In this document: in pieces, positions 9,422 to 17,235 of the stretch
How the letters are laid out: each line of letters opens with the position of its first letter
How positions within the stretch are numbered: the stretch's first letter is position 1
NCBI GenBank assembly: GCA_002368645.1
Contig: DFEE01000023.1
Location: 30,082-86,310 of the forward strand
Direction of reading: 5' to 3'
From: Bacteroidales bacterium UBA3810
Lineage (GTDB): Bacteria > Bacteroidota > Bacteroidia > Bacteroidales > Paludibacteraceae
DNA: 56,229 nucleotides
Translations under genes and position numbers: made by a program
Notes under the pieces: model-generated
What the model saw: the letters and a program-made list of their open reading frames with translations, nothing else
Told to the model about the DNA's origin: nothing
The model's database searches: none

Positions 9422-11226
9422 TGGGCACCTCCTTTCTGCTTATTGAAGTTTACAATGGCTTCTACATCTGCGCCGACACCCAACTGCACTTTTAAGCTGG
9501 TGGCAGTGTCTAAATAACATTTCATCGGATTATTGCCTAAGAAAGCATCTAACTGCAGGTACTTAACCTCTTTCAGACGATTAAACTCAGCACTATCTAC
9601 ATCTATGGTGAAGAGCGTCTCGCTGGGTTTGGAAACATAGCCGTATGAATCGGCAGGTCCTCGCATCTCCGGTGCCGCAAAATGCACGTAGTTGGAATCA
9701 TTGTCTTGAATGAACTTCATGTCCATTTCCATGCTGTCTTTGTCCAGAAAATGGAACTTACCGAATATCTCAAACGGAATGCTGTTATAGACCGTGATAA
9801 ATGCCAAGGCGCGTTTAACGGCTAACGAGTCTATGTAATCATTCTTTGTAGCGATTGAGTCAAAGTTGATGTTTTGCCAATTTGTCTCTAAAGTCGTGAC
9901 ATACTCCGCTTCTGATTGGGTATTGAATTTAAACGGAATATCAAAGATTCCATAGCCTGGCACTTGACGGTCTTTGGTGAGACGCAATTGGCGGTAAGGA
10001 TAGGCGGCTGTGCCTAATTTGTTCTTATCTACTTCCAAGTGGAAACTATAGATGAAACTATCCGGACGTATATCAAATATGCGGTCGAAGTGACCATTAG
10101 CGGGTTGGTGATCGAATACGGCGAAATACTCCTTCTCTGCCTCTAAGGGGTCTGTGGGGTAAATAAAATCGGTGAAATAAATAGTCTTAGAATTGGAGGA
10201 CACTCCTGCGTCTGTCCATTCGGCTTGCGCCACACCACCGGCAGCGTTGACCGCACGTACATAATCTATTACCATCATGAGAGGTGCTGCAACATGGTGC
10301 CTCATGTAGATTGATACTTTCGGCTCTGTGAAACGCATTCGCAGTTTCTTCACATCTTTCCAACCACTCCAGATGTCATCCATCGACATACGGTCCTCGT
10401 CGCTCATCTCCGTGCTCGGCTCAAAATAGCCCCAAAGCGCGGCGTAATCAAGCAGCTCTACATTAAGATCATAGAAGAATTTACTATTGTCTGAAATCGT
10501 CACGGAGTGTCCTGCATCAAGGCAGAGGTTAAAGCGAAGTTGGAAATCAATTTTATTCACTACGGCTCCCGGGTTATCGCGGTCTGCCATTAAGCAGAGG
10601 TTGAAATCAGCAATGTTAATGGGGATTTCTTGGGAGAAGTTTTTTCCGCTGATAGGAATCTCAATTTCTTTGCCGGCGGTACGGGTGAACTGGTCCCCGA
10701 GGATGAGTGTTGCACTCTTAATCTCGCTCCATTTCAAGTCATCCATACCCTCCATGCCGATTTTTGAGACAAATCGTGCATTGGTGATGATCATACTATC
10801 CAACCGCTCGTTAGTCATATCCGTGTTGATTCCCGTCAGATTCAACTGAAGGGGGAAGGTCATGGACATCGTGGTTGTACCATCGCCCACGATGGTGCCT
10901 GTAGGCACTTGGTCAGCGACACGGAAAGAGAGTTGGGTCGCGTTCTTGACGATGTACTGGTTTAAGTCAATCTTGTGGTACTCTTTCGTCGCAATCTGAA
11001 AGGTATCAATGGCGTGAAAAATGCCATTTTCATCCACTTTGATGATTGGCACTTGACCATTGCCTAAGAAATCTCCCATCGTCACAGTGACATTTCCGAC
11101 AGGGATGGCTAATGCCGTGTTCAACTGCATCTTGGTGTCGATGTTGTTGAGGTCAATGTCATTCCGGCAACTTGTTAGCCCCATAGCGAAGACTAACGCC
11201 GGCAAAACGTACTTAAGTTTTTTCAT
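9418..11226 (-). CDS. Large lipoprotein of unknown function, partner of the OmpA protein
   Basis: I do not recognise a named domain. The protein begins MKKLKYVLPALVFAMGLTSC, a clear lipoprotein signal with Cys20 as the lipidated residue, so the start at 11226 is chosen over the longer frame that opens at 11280. The mature 580 residues are beta-rich with many polar and aromatic residues, and no enzymatic motif is visible. It is the first gene of the operon with the DUF5723-OmpA protein (4-bp overlap), yebC and rsmG. A well-formed promoter is present about 100 bp upstream. Surface exposure and interaction with the OmpA protein are inferences from the coupling. Confidence 0.85.
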   Translation of the reverse strand: MKKLKYVLPALVFAMGLTSCRNDIDLNNIDTKMQLNTALAIPVGNVTVTMGDFLGNGQVPIIKVDENGIFHAIDTFQIATKEYHKIDLNQYIVKNATQLSFRVADQVPTGTIVGDGTTTMSMTFPLQLNLTGINTDMTNERLDSMIITNARFVSKIGMEGMDDLKWSEIKSATLILGDQFTRTAGKEIEIPISGKNFSQEIPINIADFNLCLMADRDNPGAVVNKIDFQLRFNLCLDAGHSVTISDNSKFFYDLNVELLDYAALWGYFEPSTEMSDEDRMSMDDIWSGWKDVKKLRMRFTEPKVSIYMRHHVAAPLMMVIDYVRAVNAAGGVAQAEWTDAGVSSNSKTIYFTDFIYPTDPLEAEKEYFAVFDHQPANGHFDRIFDIRPDSFIYSFHLEVDKNKLGTAAYPYRQLRLTKDRQVPGYGIFDIPFKFNTQSEAEYVTTLETNWQNINFDSIATKNDYIDSLAVKRALAFITVYNSIPFEIFGKFHFLDKDSMEMDMKFIQDNDSNYVHFAAPEMRGPADSYGYVSKPSETLFTIDVDSAEFNRLKEVKYLQLDAFLGNNPMKCYLDTATSLKVQLGVGADVEAIVNFNKQKGGAQ

Positions 11227-11328
11227 TATGTATTTATATTTTAGATAACTTCGTGTTAACAGCCGCAGGCTTGCCAACATTTACTACTAACAGCGGCGCT
11301 AATAAACAGCGTCAGTTCATTCCGGCTG

Positions 11329-11360
11329 CAAAAATATAAAAAAAAATGCAATAAAGCAAA
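11329..11360 (-). promoter_or_regulatory. Bacteroidetes sigma-A promoter for the lipoprotein-OmpA operon
   Basis: On the minus strand a -33 TTTG (11357-11360) is followed after 20 bp by TATTTTTG (11329-11336), matching TAnnTTTG. Predicted transcription starts about 6-8 bases downstream, leaving a leader of roughly 95 nt before the lipoprotein start. Confidence 0.75.
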
Positions 11361-11413
11361 TAATTCTTATTTTTTTTTACAAAATGATAGTTTCCGCTGT
11401 TTTAAGCTTCGCT

Positions 11414-12808
11414 TTAGGGCTCTGCCCCTAACAGATAAATCTTTTCGGTCGCACGGGTGATAGCGGTATAGAGCCAGCGAAGGTCGTCTTGGTTGAGAGG
11501 GTTTTTGTCGTGTAGCGCTCCGGGATCAATATAGACATGTGACCATTGTCCTCCTTGTGCTTTGTGGCAGGTAACGGCATAGGCGTAGCGGATTTGCAGG
11601 GCATTGTAATAAGGCGACTCGAAAACTTTGTCGCGAAGTTTTTTGCGAGAGCGTATTTCCGGATAATCGGCAGCGATCTTGTAATATAAATCCCGTTGCA
11701 TGGCGTAGCTGTCTTCCGGTGTGTCTGTCATTAGTGTATCTAACCACAAGATAACGGTCATTTCCTCCCTCTTATTACCGAACCTCACTCGCGCATCGGT
11801 AAAGTGGTAACCGTATAGCTCACGTTCATTGCGGATGGCGAGTAGCTCTAAAGTCTCTCCATTCGCTAAAAATGTCTCGTAGAAATAGTTATTGCGTGAG
11901 ACCATAATGCGCTCTGATGGGGTAAGTTGTTCTTCTTTCCACAGAATACGCGCCCGAATGGCTCGGTTGTATAGATTTGTCCGCTTATTGGACCGTGTGA
12001 CCACCAGCGTTTCATCAATGCCGACCTCATGGTAGGAATGTTCTAAACGGTCTTGTACCTCCGTAGGCTTAAGGACTGTCACATCCGGATGGGGGGCAAT
12101 CTGTTTGTAGCTAAATGGTTGTGAGAGGCTTTCTGTTAAGGCGAACCTTAGTCGGGTTGCTTCGGTCAAAATTCCGGATGTCAAAGCCTGACGAATGACT
12201 TTTCGTAAGGTGTATTGTTGAACAGCTAAACCATAACCCATCAGGTAATTACTGTCCAAGGCGGGGCTTGTCGCCTGACCTACCGGCGGTAACTGGGCAT
12301 CGTCGCCCACAAAGAGTAGGGTACAGTGCTCACCTTGATAAACATAGTTAATGAGGTCTTCCAATACATTGCCGGTACCAAAACCGCCTGTGCCATCGCT
12401 TAAGTTTGATACCATAGAGGCTTCATCAACGATGAAGAGTGTGTCTTTGGCTTTGTTATAGCCGAGGGAGAAATATGCCTCGGTGTCTTTGACTTTCGAT
12501 TGACGGTAAATGGCGCGGTGAATAGTAGAAGCTTCGTAGCCGGAATAGCGACTCAGCACTTTAGCTGCTCGCCCGGTTGGTGCCAGCAAGACTACTTTGT
12601 CGGTCTTTCCGACCTTATTTAGTCCCCTTACAAGGGCTGCTAGAACAGAGGTTTTTCCGGTGCCGGCATAGCCGCGAAGCACAAAACAGCGTCTCTCATC
12701 GCCGCTTAGAACAAAGAATGCTAATTGGCGAATTAACTCGTCTTGTTCTTCTGTCGGATCAAATGGCAGTTGCGACTTGATGGAACTATATAGGAAATCG
12801 GAGAGCAT
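11414..12808 (-). CDS. RecD/Dda-like superfamily 1 DNA helicase
   Basis: ATP-dependent DNA helicase of superfamily 1B (RecD2, Dda and Pif1 relatives). Visible motifs: Walker A GYAGTGKTS (residues 46-54), motif Ia VLLAPTGRAAKVLS, Walker B LFIVDEASMVS, motif III-like LLFVGDDAQLPPVG, and C-terminal VTCHKAQGGQW with RWLYTAITRATEKIYLLG, which marks the UvrD/RecD 2A domain. Length 464 is compact: it lacks the long N-terminal part of RecD2 and shows no nuclease domain. A role in replication or recombination repair is expected from the family; the exact pathway is not evident. It is monocistronic, with the SRP RNA gene upstream on the same strand. Confidence 0.87.
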   Translation of the reverse strand: MLSDFLYSSIKSQLPFDPTEEQDELIRQLAFFVLSGDERRCFVLRGYAGTGKTSVLAALVRGLNKVGKTDKVVLLAPTGRAAKVLSRYSGYEASTIHRAIYRQSKVKDTEAYFSLGYNKAKDTLFIVDEASMVSNLSDGTGGFGTGNVLEDLINYVYQGEHCTLLFVGDDAQLPPVGQATSPALDSNYLMGYGLAVQQYTLRKVIRQALTSGILTEATRLRFALTESLSQPFSYKQIAPHPDVTVLKPTEVQDRLEHSYHEVGIDETLVVTRSNKRTNLYNRAIRARILWKEEQLTPSERIMVSRNNYFYETFLANGETLELLAIRNERELYGYHFTDARVRFGNKREEMTVILWLDTLMTDTPEDSYAMQRDLYYKIAADYPEIRSRKKLRDKVFESPYYNALQIRYAYAVTCHKAQGGQWSHVYIDPGALHDKNPLNQDDLRWLYTAITRATEKIYLLGAEP

Positions 12809-12840
12809 TTCTTCTCGCTTTTAACTTTCAACTTATAATG

Positions 12841-12955
12841 GTGTCCTGGCCACCTGGTCTCCCGGAAAAAAACACCCTGTAACGGCGCCCCGGTCACCTG
12901 GTCTCCCGGAAAAAAAACACCCTGTAACGGCGCCCCGGTCACCTGGTATCCTGGA
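12841..12955. repeat. 44/45-bp direct repeats, two copies plus a partial third
   Basis: A unit starting CACCTGGTCTCCCGG, continuing through an A-run and CACCCTGTAACGGCGCC, begins at 12851, again at 12895, and a partial copy begins at 12940. Spacings are 44 and 45 bp, the one-base difference lying in the A-run. It lies between the SRP RNA and the helicase start, so the helicase leader would contain it. Confidence 0.85.
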
Positions 12956-12960
12956 TAAAC

Positions 12961-12975
12961 ATAAAAAAGGTGAGC
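12961..12975 (-). terminator. Terminator-like end of the SRP RNA transcript
   Basis: On the minus strand the closing arm GTGAGCTCACC of the SRP RNA is followed directly by TTTTTTAT. The terminal stem plus U-run resembles an intrinsic terminator. Confidence 0.5.
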
Positions 12976-13063
12976 TCACTCTATCTCAGCGCTACAACCT
13001 CTTACCCTTGCTGCGGTCAAGCCCTGGGGGAATTGGGAGGGAGCTGCTAGTAAAGCACTCACC
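12969..13063 (-). ncRNA. ffs: Signal recognition particle RNA, small bacterial type
   Basis: Reading 13063 to 12969, the RNA opens with GGTGAG and ends with CTCACC, which pair. The centre has CCCCCAGGGC and GACCGCAGCAAGGGTAAG, resembling the conserved apical helix of small bacterial SRP RNA (CCAGG...AGCA...GGGTAAG), where Ffh binds. The length of about 95 nt fits the small form, and an intrinsic-type U-run follows. A consensus promoter lies about 100 bp upstream, so the primary transcript probably carries an additional 5' part that is trimmed. The assignment rests on motif and ends, not on a covariance search. The 4.5S-like RNA would work with Ffh and FtsY in membrane protein targeting. Confidence 0.72.
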
Positions 13064-13168
13064 TATGTCTTGTTGACGGCTTTCTGTTTAACAATTTATC
13101 AGCTTAACTTTAAGACTCTAAACACGAACTAAGCGGTATCGCCAACACTGGTGTTACACCAGCGGCTG

Positions 13169-13200
13169 CAAAAGTATATAAAAAAATTGATATAACCAAA
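13169..13200 (-). promoter_or_regulatory. Promoter upstream of the SRP RNA
   Basis: On the minus strand TTTG (13197-13200), 20 bp, then TACTTTTG (13169-13176). Transcription would start near 13162, about 100 nt before the mature SRP RNA. Confidence 0.7.
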
Positions 13201-13410
13201 AAAACTTTCGATTTTTTTTCATTTTGCACCAATTTGAAACTTAATTGAGTCGAAAGTCGAAAGCAAAAAGTCTTTGCAACCCCTTAATATAATGAATTAC
13301 GAATGTCAACTTACAAATTACGAATGGCATTCGGGTTCTACTCTGTCTATCGCTTGCTATCTCAGTTTTCGGGTCATCCTTTTTTAGGTTTAATCTGCCC
13401 TTACAGTAAC

Positions 13411-13509
13411 GCGACCACAACGCGACCACAACGGGACCACAACGGGACCACACCGCACAATAACCGCACAATAACCGGACTATAACCGGACAATAACCGC
13501 ACAATTTAG
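13411..13509. repeat. 11-bp minisatellite, nine uninterrupted units
   Basis: Nine consecutive 11-bp units with no gap: GCGACCACAAC twice, GGGACCACAAC, GGGACCACACC, GCACAATAACC twice, GGACTATAACC, GGACAATAACC and GCACAATTTAG. Variants grade from GRGACCACAAC on the left to GSACAATAACC on the right. The right-hand end is the same as the array at the left edge of the window, and the left-hand unit type recurs inside the WbqC-like gene. The flanking 13201-13410 and 13510-13627 stretches show no gene. Confidence 0.92.
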
Positions 13510-13627
13510 CATAGATTCCAGACTCATCAAGCACTCATCATGCTGTAGTGTACCCCGCGTTCTGGACATGTGCAATGGCGAGATCTCGGCTATGTCGTGT
13601 CCCGCAATCAAAAATTCTTCACTTTTA

Positions 13628-13659
13628 TTTGCATATGTCAGAAAAAAGCATTATCTTTG
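13628..13659 (+). promoter_or_regulatory. Promoter of the 13.8-17.8 kb operon
   Basis: TTTG (13628-13631), 20 bp, TATCTTTG (13652-13659): an exact match to the Bacteroidetes consensus. The start of transcription is expected near 13666. Confidence 0.8.
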
Positions 13660-13810
13660 CACGCAATTCAATTTCCTGCTATCTGGGAACCGCCCGCATA
13701 GTAGCATTTACGCGCAGGACAAACTCATCACGGAAACAGGGCGAATTTGCGTAATGTTAAAATATAAGAGAAAAGATTATCGTCCCGGACGATTTGGAGA
13801 GGATAGCATT

Positions 13811-14506
13811 ATGACATCTATGACAACCGAACTTCTGATAGATAACCGGCCGTGCATGGTCTATGCCATGCCGGAGCCCCGATGCCTTGTGCTGACTACG
13901 CTCGGCGCACACGAGCGCAAGGATTTTGAGACGCTGGCGCAGATGATAACCCAACAGACCTCCGTGCCTTTTGTCCTTGCTGCCTTCACCGTCAACGACT
14001 GGGAAGCCGAACTCGCGCCGTGGGCTGATCCGGCTTTGTCCCAACGCCAGGAGGTAGGCACGCAGGCAGGCGCAACGCTGGAGTTTGTGGCAAACGCGCT
14101 TCTGCCCGAACTGCAAGGTCTGTACGGTTCGCTGCCTGTCATTCTCGGCGGTTATTCGCTGGCGGGGCTGTTCGCACTCTGGGCGGCGTACCAACAGCCA
14201 CTCTTTGCTGCCGTGGCTGCCGCCTCTCCTTCGGTGTGGATACGCGGCTGGATGCCATTCGTACAGAGCCGCACGCTCCTCACGCCGAAGGTCTATCTCA
14301 GTCTGGGCATCAAAGAGGAGAAGACCCACAACAGAGTTCTCGCACAGGTGGGCGACAACATCCGTGCGTACCATGACCTCCTGACGCACTCGCTCGGCGA
14401 AGAACACACGGCGCTCGTCTGGCACAACGGCGGTCATTTCACCGACTGCACCCTCCGCCTCGCCCAAGCTATAACTTGGTGCATCAACCGTATCACAACC
14501 CTATAA
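13811..14506 (+). CDS. Alpha/beta hydrolase, esterase-like
   Basis: Serine hydrolase of the alpha/beta fold, 231 residues. The nucleophile elbow GGYSLAG gives the GxSxG serine; a late HNGGHF supplies a likely catalytic histidine, and AAASPSVWI after the elbow is typical of esterase-D-like enzymes. No signal peptide, so cytosolic. The frame is open from 13568, but the upstream part spans the promoter and has no family-like sequence; ATG 13811 has a purine-rich GGAGAGG about ten bases upstream and begins the conserved region, while ATG 13754 is an alternative. First gene of the operon that runs to the terminator near 17840. Substrate unknown. Confidence 0.75.
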   Translation: MTSMTTELLIDNRPCMVYAMPEPRCLVLTTLGAHERKDFETLAQMITQQTSVPFVLAAFTVNDWEAELAPWADPALSQRQEVGTQAGATLEFVANALLPELQGLYGSLPVILGGYSLAGLFALWAAYQQPLFAAVAAASPSVWIRGWMPFVQSRTLLTPKVYLSLGIKEEKTHNRVLAQVGDNIRAYHDLLTHSLGEEHTALVWHNGGHFTDCTLRLAQAITWCINRITTL

Positions 14507-14507
14507 A

Positions 14508-15182
14508 ATGAACATAAATCACCAAATCCGCGCAAAAGAAAGCAAATTGAGTATGGGAAACAAACTGACAATGACTTTTGACGAGATTTACCGACAGATG
14601 CAGTGGACGCGTGAGCCCGCAAAAGTAGAGGAAAAAGACGGCGTGATTGCCGTCACCACCAAACCGCATACCGACCTCTGGCAGCGGACGTACTACCACT
14701 TCAGGAATGACAATGCGCCTGTTCTGCAGATGAAGACGAACGAGCGGTTCTTTTCGTTCATCGCCAAGACCGATTTCTCGGAGAGCCATCATCGGTTTGA
14801 CCAGTGCGGTATTGTGATGTACCTTGACAGCGAGAACTGGCTCAAAGCGTCCGTGGAGTACGAGAACGGGCAGTACCAACACCTCGGTTCGGTGGTCACC
14901 AACGGCGGCTATTCGGACTGGGCAACAACGGCTATCCCGACGGACGTAAAAACGATGTGGTACCGCTTCTCGCGGCGGGAGGACGATTATTGCATCGAGA
15001 GTTCGGCGGACGGCGTACATTTCAGCCAGATGCGTATATGCCACATGTGCGCCGGAAATGGAGAGATACGTTTCGGTATCTATGCTTGTTCGCCGGAGAA
15101 CTCGTCTTTTACTGCGCTGTTTTCGGATATGAAGATAACCGAATGTGCATGGCAAACTCATGACGGACAGCAACCTGATTAA
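14508..15182 (+). CDS. DUF1349 family protein (concanavalin-like fold)
   Basis: Resembles the DUF1349 family (regulation of enolase protein 1-like), a beta-sandwich with a concanavalin-type fold. Characteristic stretches are WTREPAKVEEKDGVIAV near the N-terminus, FDQCGIVMYLDSENWLKAS, SSADGVHFSQMRICHM and the C-terminal FGIYACSPENSSFTALFSD. There is no signal peptide and no obvious catalytic triad; family members are suspected carbohydrate binders. It follows the hydrolase gene by one base, so the two are co-transcribed. ATG 14553 (MGNKLTMTF) is an alternative start, since the first 15 residues show no family similarity. Confidence 0.8.
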   Translation: MNINHQIRAKESKLSMGNKLTMTFDEIYRQMQWTREPAKVEEKDGVIAVTTKPHTDLWQRTYYHFRNDNAPVLQMKTNERFFSFIAKTDFSESHHRFDQCGIVMYLDSENWLKASVEYENGQYQHLGSVVTNGGYSDWATTAIPTDVKTMWYRFSRREDDYCIESSADGVHFSQMRICHMCAGNGEIRFGIYACSPENSSFTALFSDMKITECAWQTHDGQQPD

Positions 15183-15298
15183 ATAATGATTCAGAAGGTA
15201 TTGAAACGAATACATGATCAGGGGATAATTTGGTTATGACCTACGAAGACTACATAGCCCAAGAGCAACAGGCGATGGATGAGGAGTCGCGGGGATGA
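15183..15298 (+). other. Gap with two tiny coupled ORFs, possible gene remnant
   Basis: Two very short frames sit here: 15186-15239 (17 residues, MIQKVLKRIHDQGIIWL) and 15236-15298 (20 residues, MTYEDYIAQEQQAMDEESRG). Each stop overlaps the next start as ATGA, and the second overlaps the 37-residue ORF at 15295. They may be real micro-proteins, coupling leaders, or debris of a larger lost gene. No other signal is visible. Confidence 0.3.
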
Positions 15299-15408
15299 CA
15301 GTTGCTTTCTGGAGTACCAGCCCGAAGGGCAGTTTGTCCGCGGACACTAACGATATACGCATGCAGCATAATCTGGAGAAGCATGCTATGAGAAAAGGAA
15401 TGAAATGA
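15295..15408 (+). CDS. Putative 37-residue protein or gene remnant
   Basis: A short frame starting MTVAFWSTSPKGSL, basic towards its end (KHAMRKGMK). Its start overlaps the preceding 20-residue frame (ATGA at 15295) and its stop overlaps the following gene (ATGA at 15405), the same coupling used by real genes in this operon. No family is recognised. It could equally be the tail of a decayed gene kept for translational coupling. Confidence 0.35.
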   Translation: MTVAFWSTSPKGSLSADTNDIRMQHNLEKHAMRKGMK

Positions 15409-15947
15409 TAACTATTATAATGGATAAGTTAGAAGAACAGATACATAGTGACTTGCAGCAGTATTTGCTGAGCGTGGACGAGATTGACGAGCGGCTGCCG
15501 GAATGTCCGGATGTAGAGGATAGATGGGAGGCTATCGCTAATGCGTATATCCCTGACGGAGTGCGTGAGTTTCAGAACTATCCTCTTGCCTCTCTCGGGT
15601 GGATGATGTATATTGGTATGGCGTTGGCGAAGATGTGGGATGACGATTGGCAGTACTACTCAGCCATAGAAGACTTGTATGTTTATCTGCGTGACAAACG
15701 GGGTTATGACGCGATGGACGAGTATGTCCGCAGGGATATGCTCAAACTCCAAGGCAAGAACTTTGCTGCGACGGAAGAACTCGTCAGCGAGTGTGCATCG
15801 CGTGTGCATAATGCTTTGATGCATCAGGAAATCGAACCGGGAACCAAAGAGGCGTTTCTTGGCTACGTCGCTTGTTTGCATCAGTTATATCTCTTTGGCA
15901 TCGCTGTGCAACTCAAACGCATGGGCTATCATATGACGAAGATATAA
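15405..15947 (+). CDS. Uncharacterised helical protein
   Basis: Not recognised. It is a 180-residue, acidic, predominantly helical protein with no signal peptide and no clear membrane helix, although YPLASLGWMMYIGMALAKMW near residues 60-80 is strongly hydrophobic and might pack as a core helix. The C-terminal third (EAFLGYVACLHQLYLFGIAVQL) is also hydrophobic. The start overlaps the preceding micro-ORF by ATGA; ATG 15420 (MDKLEEQ) is an alternative. It lies within the hydrolase-AlkD operon, 28 bp before the AlkD-like gene, which gives no firm hint of function. Confidence 0.7.
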   Translation: MITIIMDKLEEQIHSDLQQYLLSVDEIDERLPECPDVEDRWEAIANAYIPDGVREFQNYPLASLGWMMYIGMALAKMWDDDWQYYSAIEDLYVYLRDKRGYDAMDEYVRRDMLKLQGKNFAATEELVSECASRVHNALMHQEIEPGTKEAFLGYVACLHQLYLFGIAVQLKRMGYHMTKI

Positions 15948-15975
15948 CCATGAACCATTCCGCAGATTGACTTAC

Positions 15976-16668
15976 ATGGGAACCCATAGAATAGATATCG
16001 CAGCTCAACTTTTCGCCTTGCAGGACAAAACATATGCCGGTTTTCAGAGTAAGCTGATACCGACTATTCCGCGTGAGACGATTATCGGAGTGCGGACACC
16101 TGAATTGCGCAAAATGGCAAAACAAGTCAGCAAGACTCCTACTGCGCAAGAATTTATGCTGACCTTGCCGCACCGCTATTTTGACGAAAACCAACTGCAT
16201 GCGTTTATCCTCTCGGAGGAGAAAGATTTTGATGCCTGTATCGCGGAGCTGAAGCGTTTCTTGCCGTATGTGGATAATTGGGCAACGTGCGACCAGTTGT
16301 CGCCTAAATGTTTTAAGAAACACACGCAGAAACTAATACCGTACATCCGTCGTTGGATGGCATCAAAGCGCACTTATACTATTCGTTTCGGCATGGGCAT
16401 GTTAATGCGCTACTACTTGGATGAGGCGTTCAAACCGGAATACTTGGAATGGGTGGCTGCTATCCAAAGCGAAGAGTATTGCATCCGTATGATGCAGGCT
16501 TGGTTCTTCGCCACCGCCCTCGCCAAACAATGGGATGCCGCATTCCCTTATATCGGGCAACGCCGTTTGCATCCTTGGACGCACAACAAAGCAATCCAAA
16601 AGGCGATAGAGAGTTATCGTATTACAGACGAACAGAAAAGTATCATTGCAAAACAAAGATTATTATGA
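15976..16668 (+). CDS. AlkD-like DNA alkylation repair protein
   Basis: HEAT-repeat DNA glycosylase family that excises alkylated bases, mainly 3- and 7-alkylpurines. The family signature YVDNWATCDQLSPK is present, with the tryptophan and the catalytic-type aspartate, followed by YTIRFGMGMLMRYY and MMQAWFFATALAKQWD. At 230 residues it has the family length. ATG 15976 (MGTHRID) is preferred to the TTG at 15967. The stop overlaps the next start (ATGA), so it is coupled to the sugar O-acetyltransferase. Activity is inferred from the motif; AlkC/AlkD-fold proteins without glycosylase activity also exist. Confidence 0.85.
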   Translation: MGTHRIDIAAQLFALQDKTYAGFQSKLIPTIPRETIIGVRTPELRKMAKQVSKTPTAQEFMLTLPHRYFDENQLHAFILSEEKDFDACIAELKRFLPYVDNWATCDQLSPKCFKKHTQKLIPYIRRWMASKRTYTIRFGMGMLMRYYLDEAFKPEYLEWVAAIQSEEYCIRMMQAWFFATALAKQWDAAFPYIGQRRLHPWTHNKAIQKAIESYRITDEQKSIIAKQRLL

Positions 16669-17231
16669 CAATAGACCAATTCCGTGAACGCATGGCGACG
16701 GGCGAGCCGATAGTAGGCGGCTCGGACTTGCACATGCAGTTCCACAAGTACTCGCAGGAGGCCCTGCGTATCACTGCCGAGATCAACGGCGCGTACCATA
16801 CCCTCGAAGAACTGCGGCGGCTGTTAAGCGAACTGTGGGCGATCGATGTGCCGGAGAGTTTCGGTATGTTTCCGCCTTTCTACACCGACTGCGGCAAGAA
16901 CACCCATATCGGCGAACGCGTCTTTATCAATATGGGCTGCAAGTTCCAGGACCAGGGCGGTATCTTCATTGACGACGATGCCCTCATCGGGCATAACGCC
17001 ACGCTCTGCACGCTCAATCATATCCCCGACCCGGCGCAGCGTGCCGGCATGATTGCCAAACCGATACATATAGGCAAGAGAGTGTGGCTTGGCGCGAACG
17101 TGACCGTCCTGCAAGGCGTTACCATCGGCGATAACGCCATCGTTGCCGCCGGTGCCGTAGTAACCAAGGATGTGCCCGCCAACGCTATCGTCGGCGGTGT
17201 CCCAGCCAAACTGATTAAGATGATAGACTAA
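16665..17231 (+). CDS. Sugar O-acetyltransferase (maltose/galactoside type)
   Basis: Left-handed beta-helix acetyltransferase of the Maa/LacA/NodL group that moves acetyl from acetyl-CoA to a sugar hydroxyl. The N-terminal helical domain (about residues 1-55) is followed by hexapeptide repeats, including GERVFINMGCKFQDQGG, DDALIGHNATLCTLNH (with the catalytic-type histidine) and VWLGANVTVLQGVTIGDNAIV. The end, GAVVTKDVPANAIVGGVPAKLI, is diagnostic. 188 residues. The frame is open from 16449 but the upstream part lies in the AlkD gene; ATG 16665 overlaps the AlkD stop and starts the conserved domain. The physiological sugar is unknown. Confidence 0.9.
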   Translation: MTIDQFRERMATGEPIVGGSDLHMQFHKYSQEALRITAEINGAYHTLEELRRLLSELWAIDVPESFGMFPPFYTDCGKNTHIGERVFINMGCKFQDQGGIFIDDDALIGHNATLCTLNHIPDPAQRAGMIAKPIHIGKRVWLGANVTVLQGVTIGDNAIVAAGAVVTKDVPANAIVGGVPAKLIKMID

Positions 17232-17235
17232 ACAC

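Noticed and set aside
12733..12942. Frame across the 44-bp repeats with a repeated MTGAPLQGVFF-type product
   Set aside because: It only mirrors the DNA repeat and includes the antisense-side start of the helicase gene; no conserved protein.
12841..12955. CRISPR array
   Set aside because: The repeats are directly contiguous; there are no unique spacers and no cas genes.
13568..13810. Longer N-terminal part of the esterase-like protein
   Set aside because: The frame is open, but the promoter lies inside it and the residues show no family similarity.
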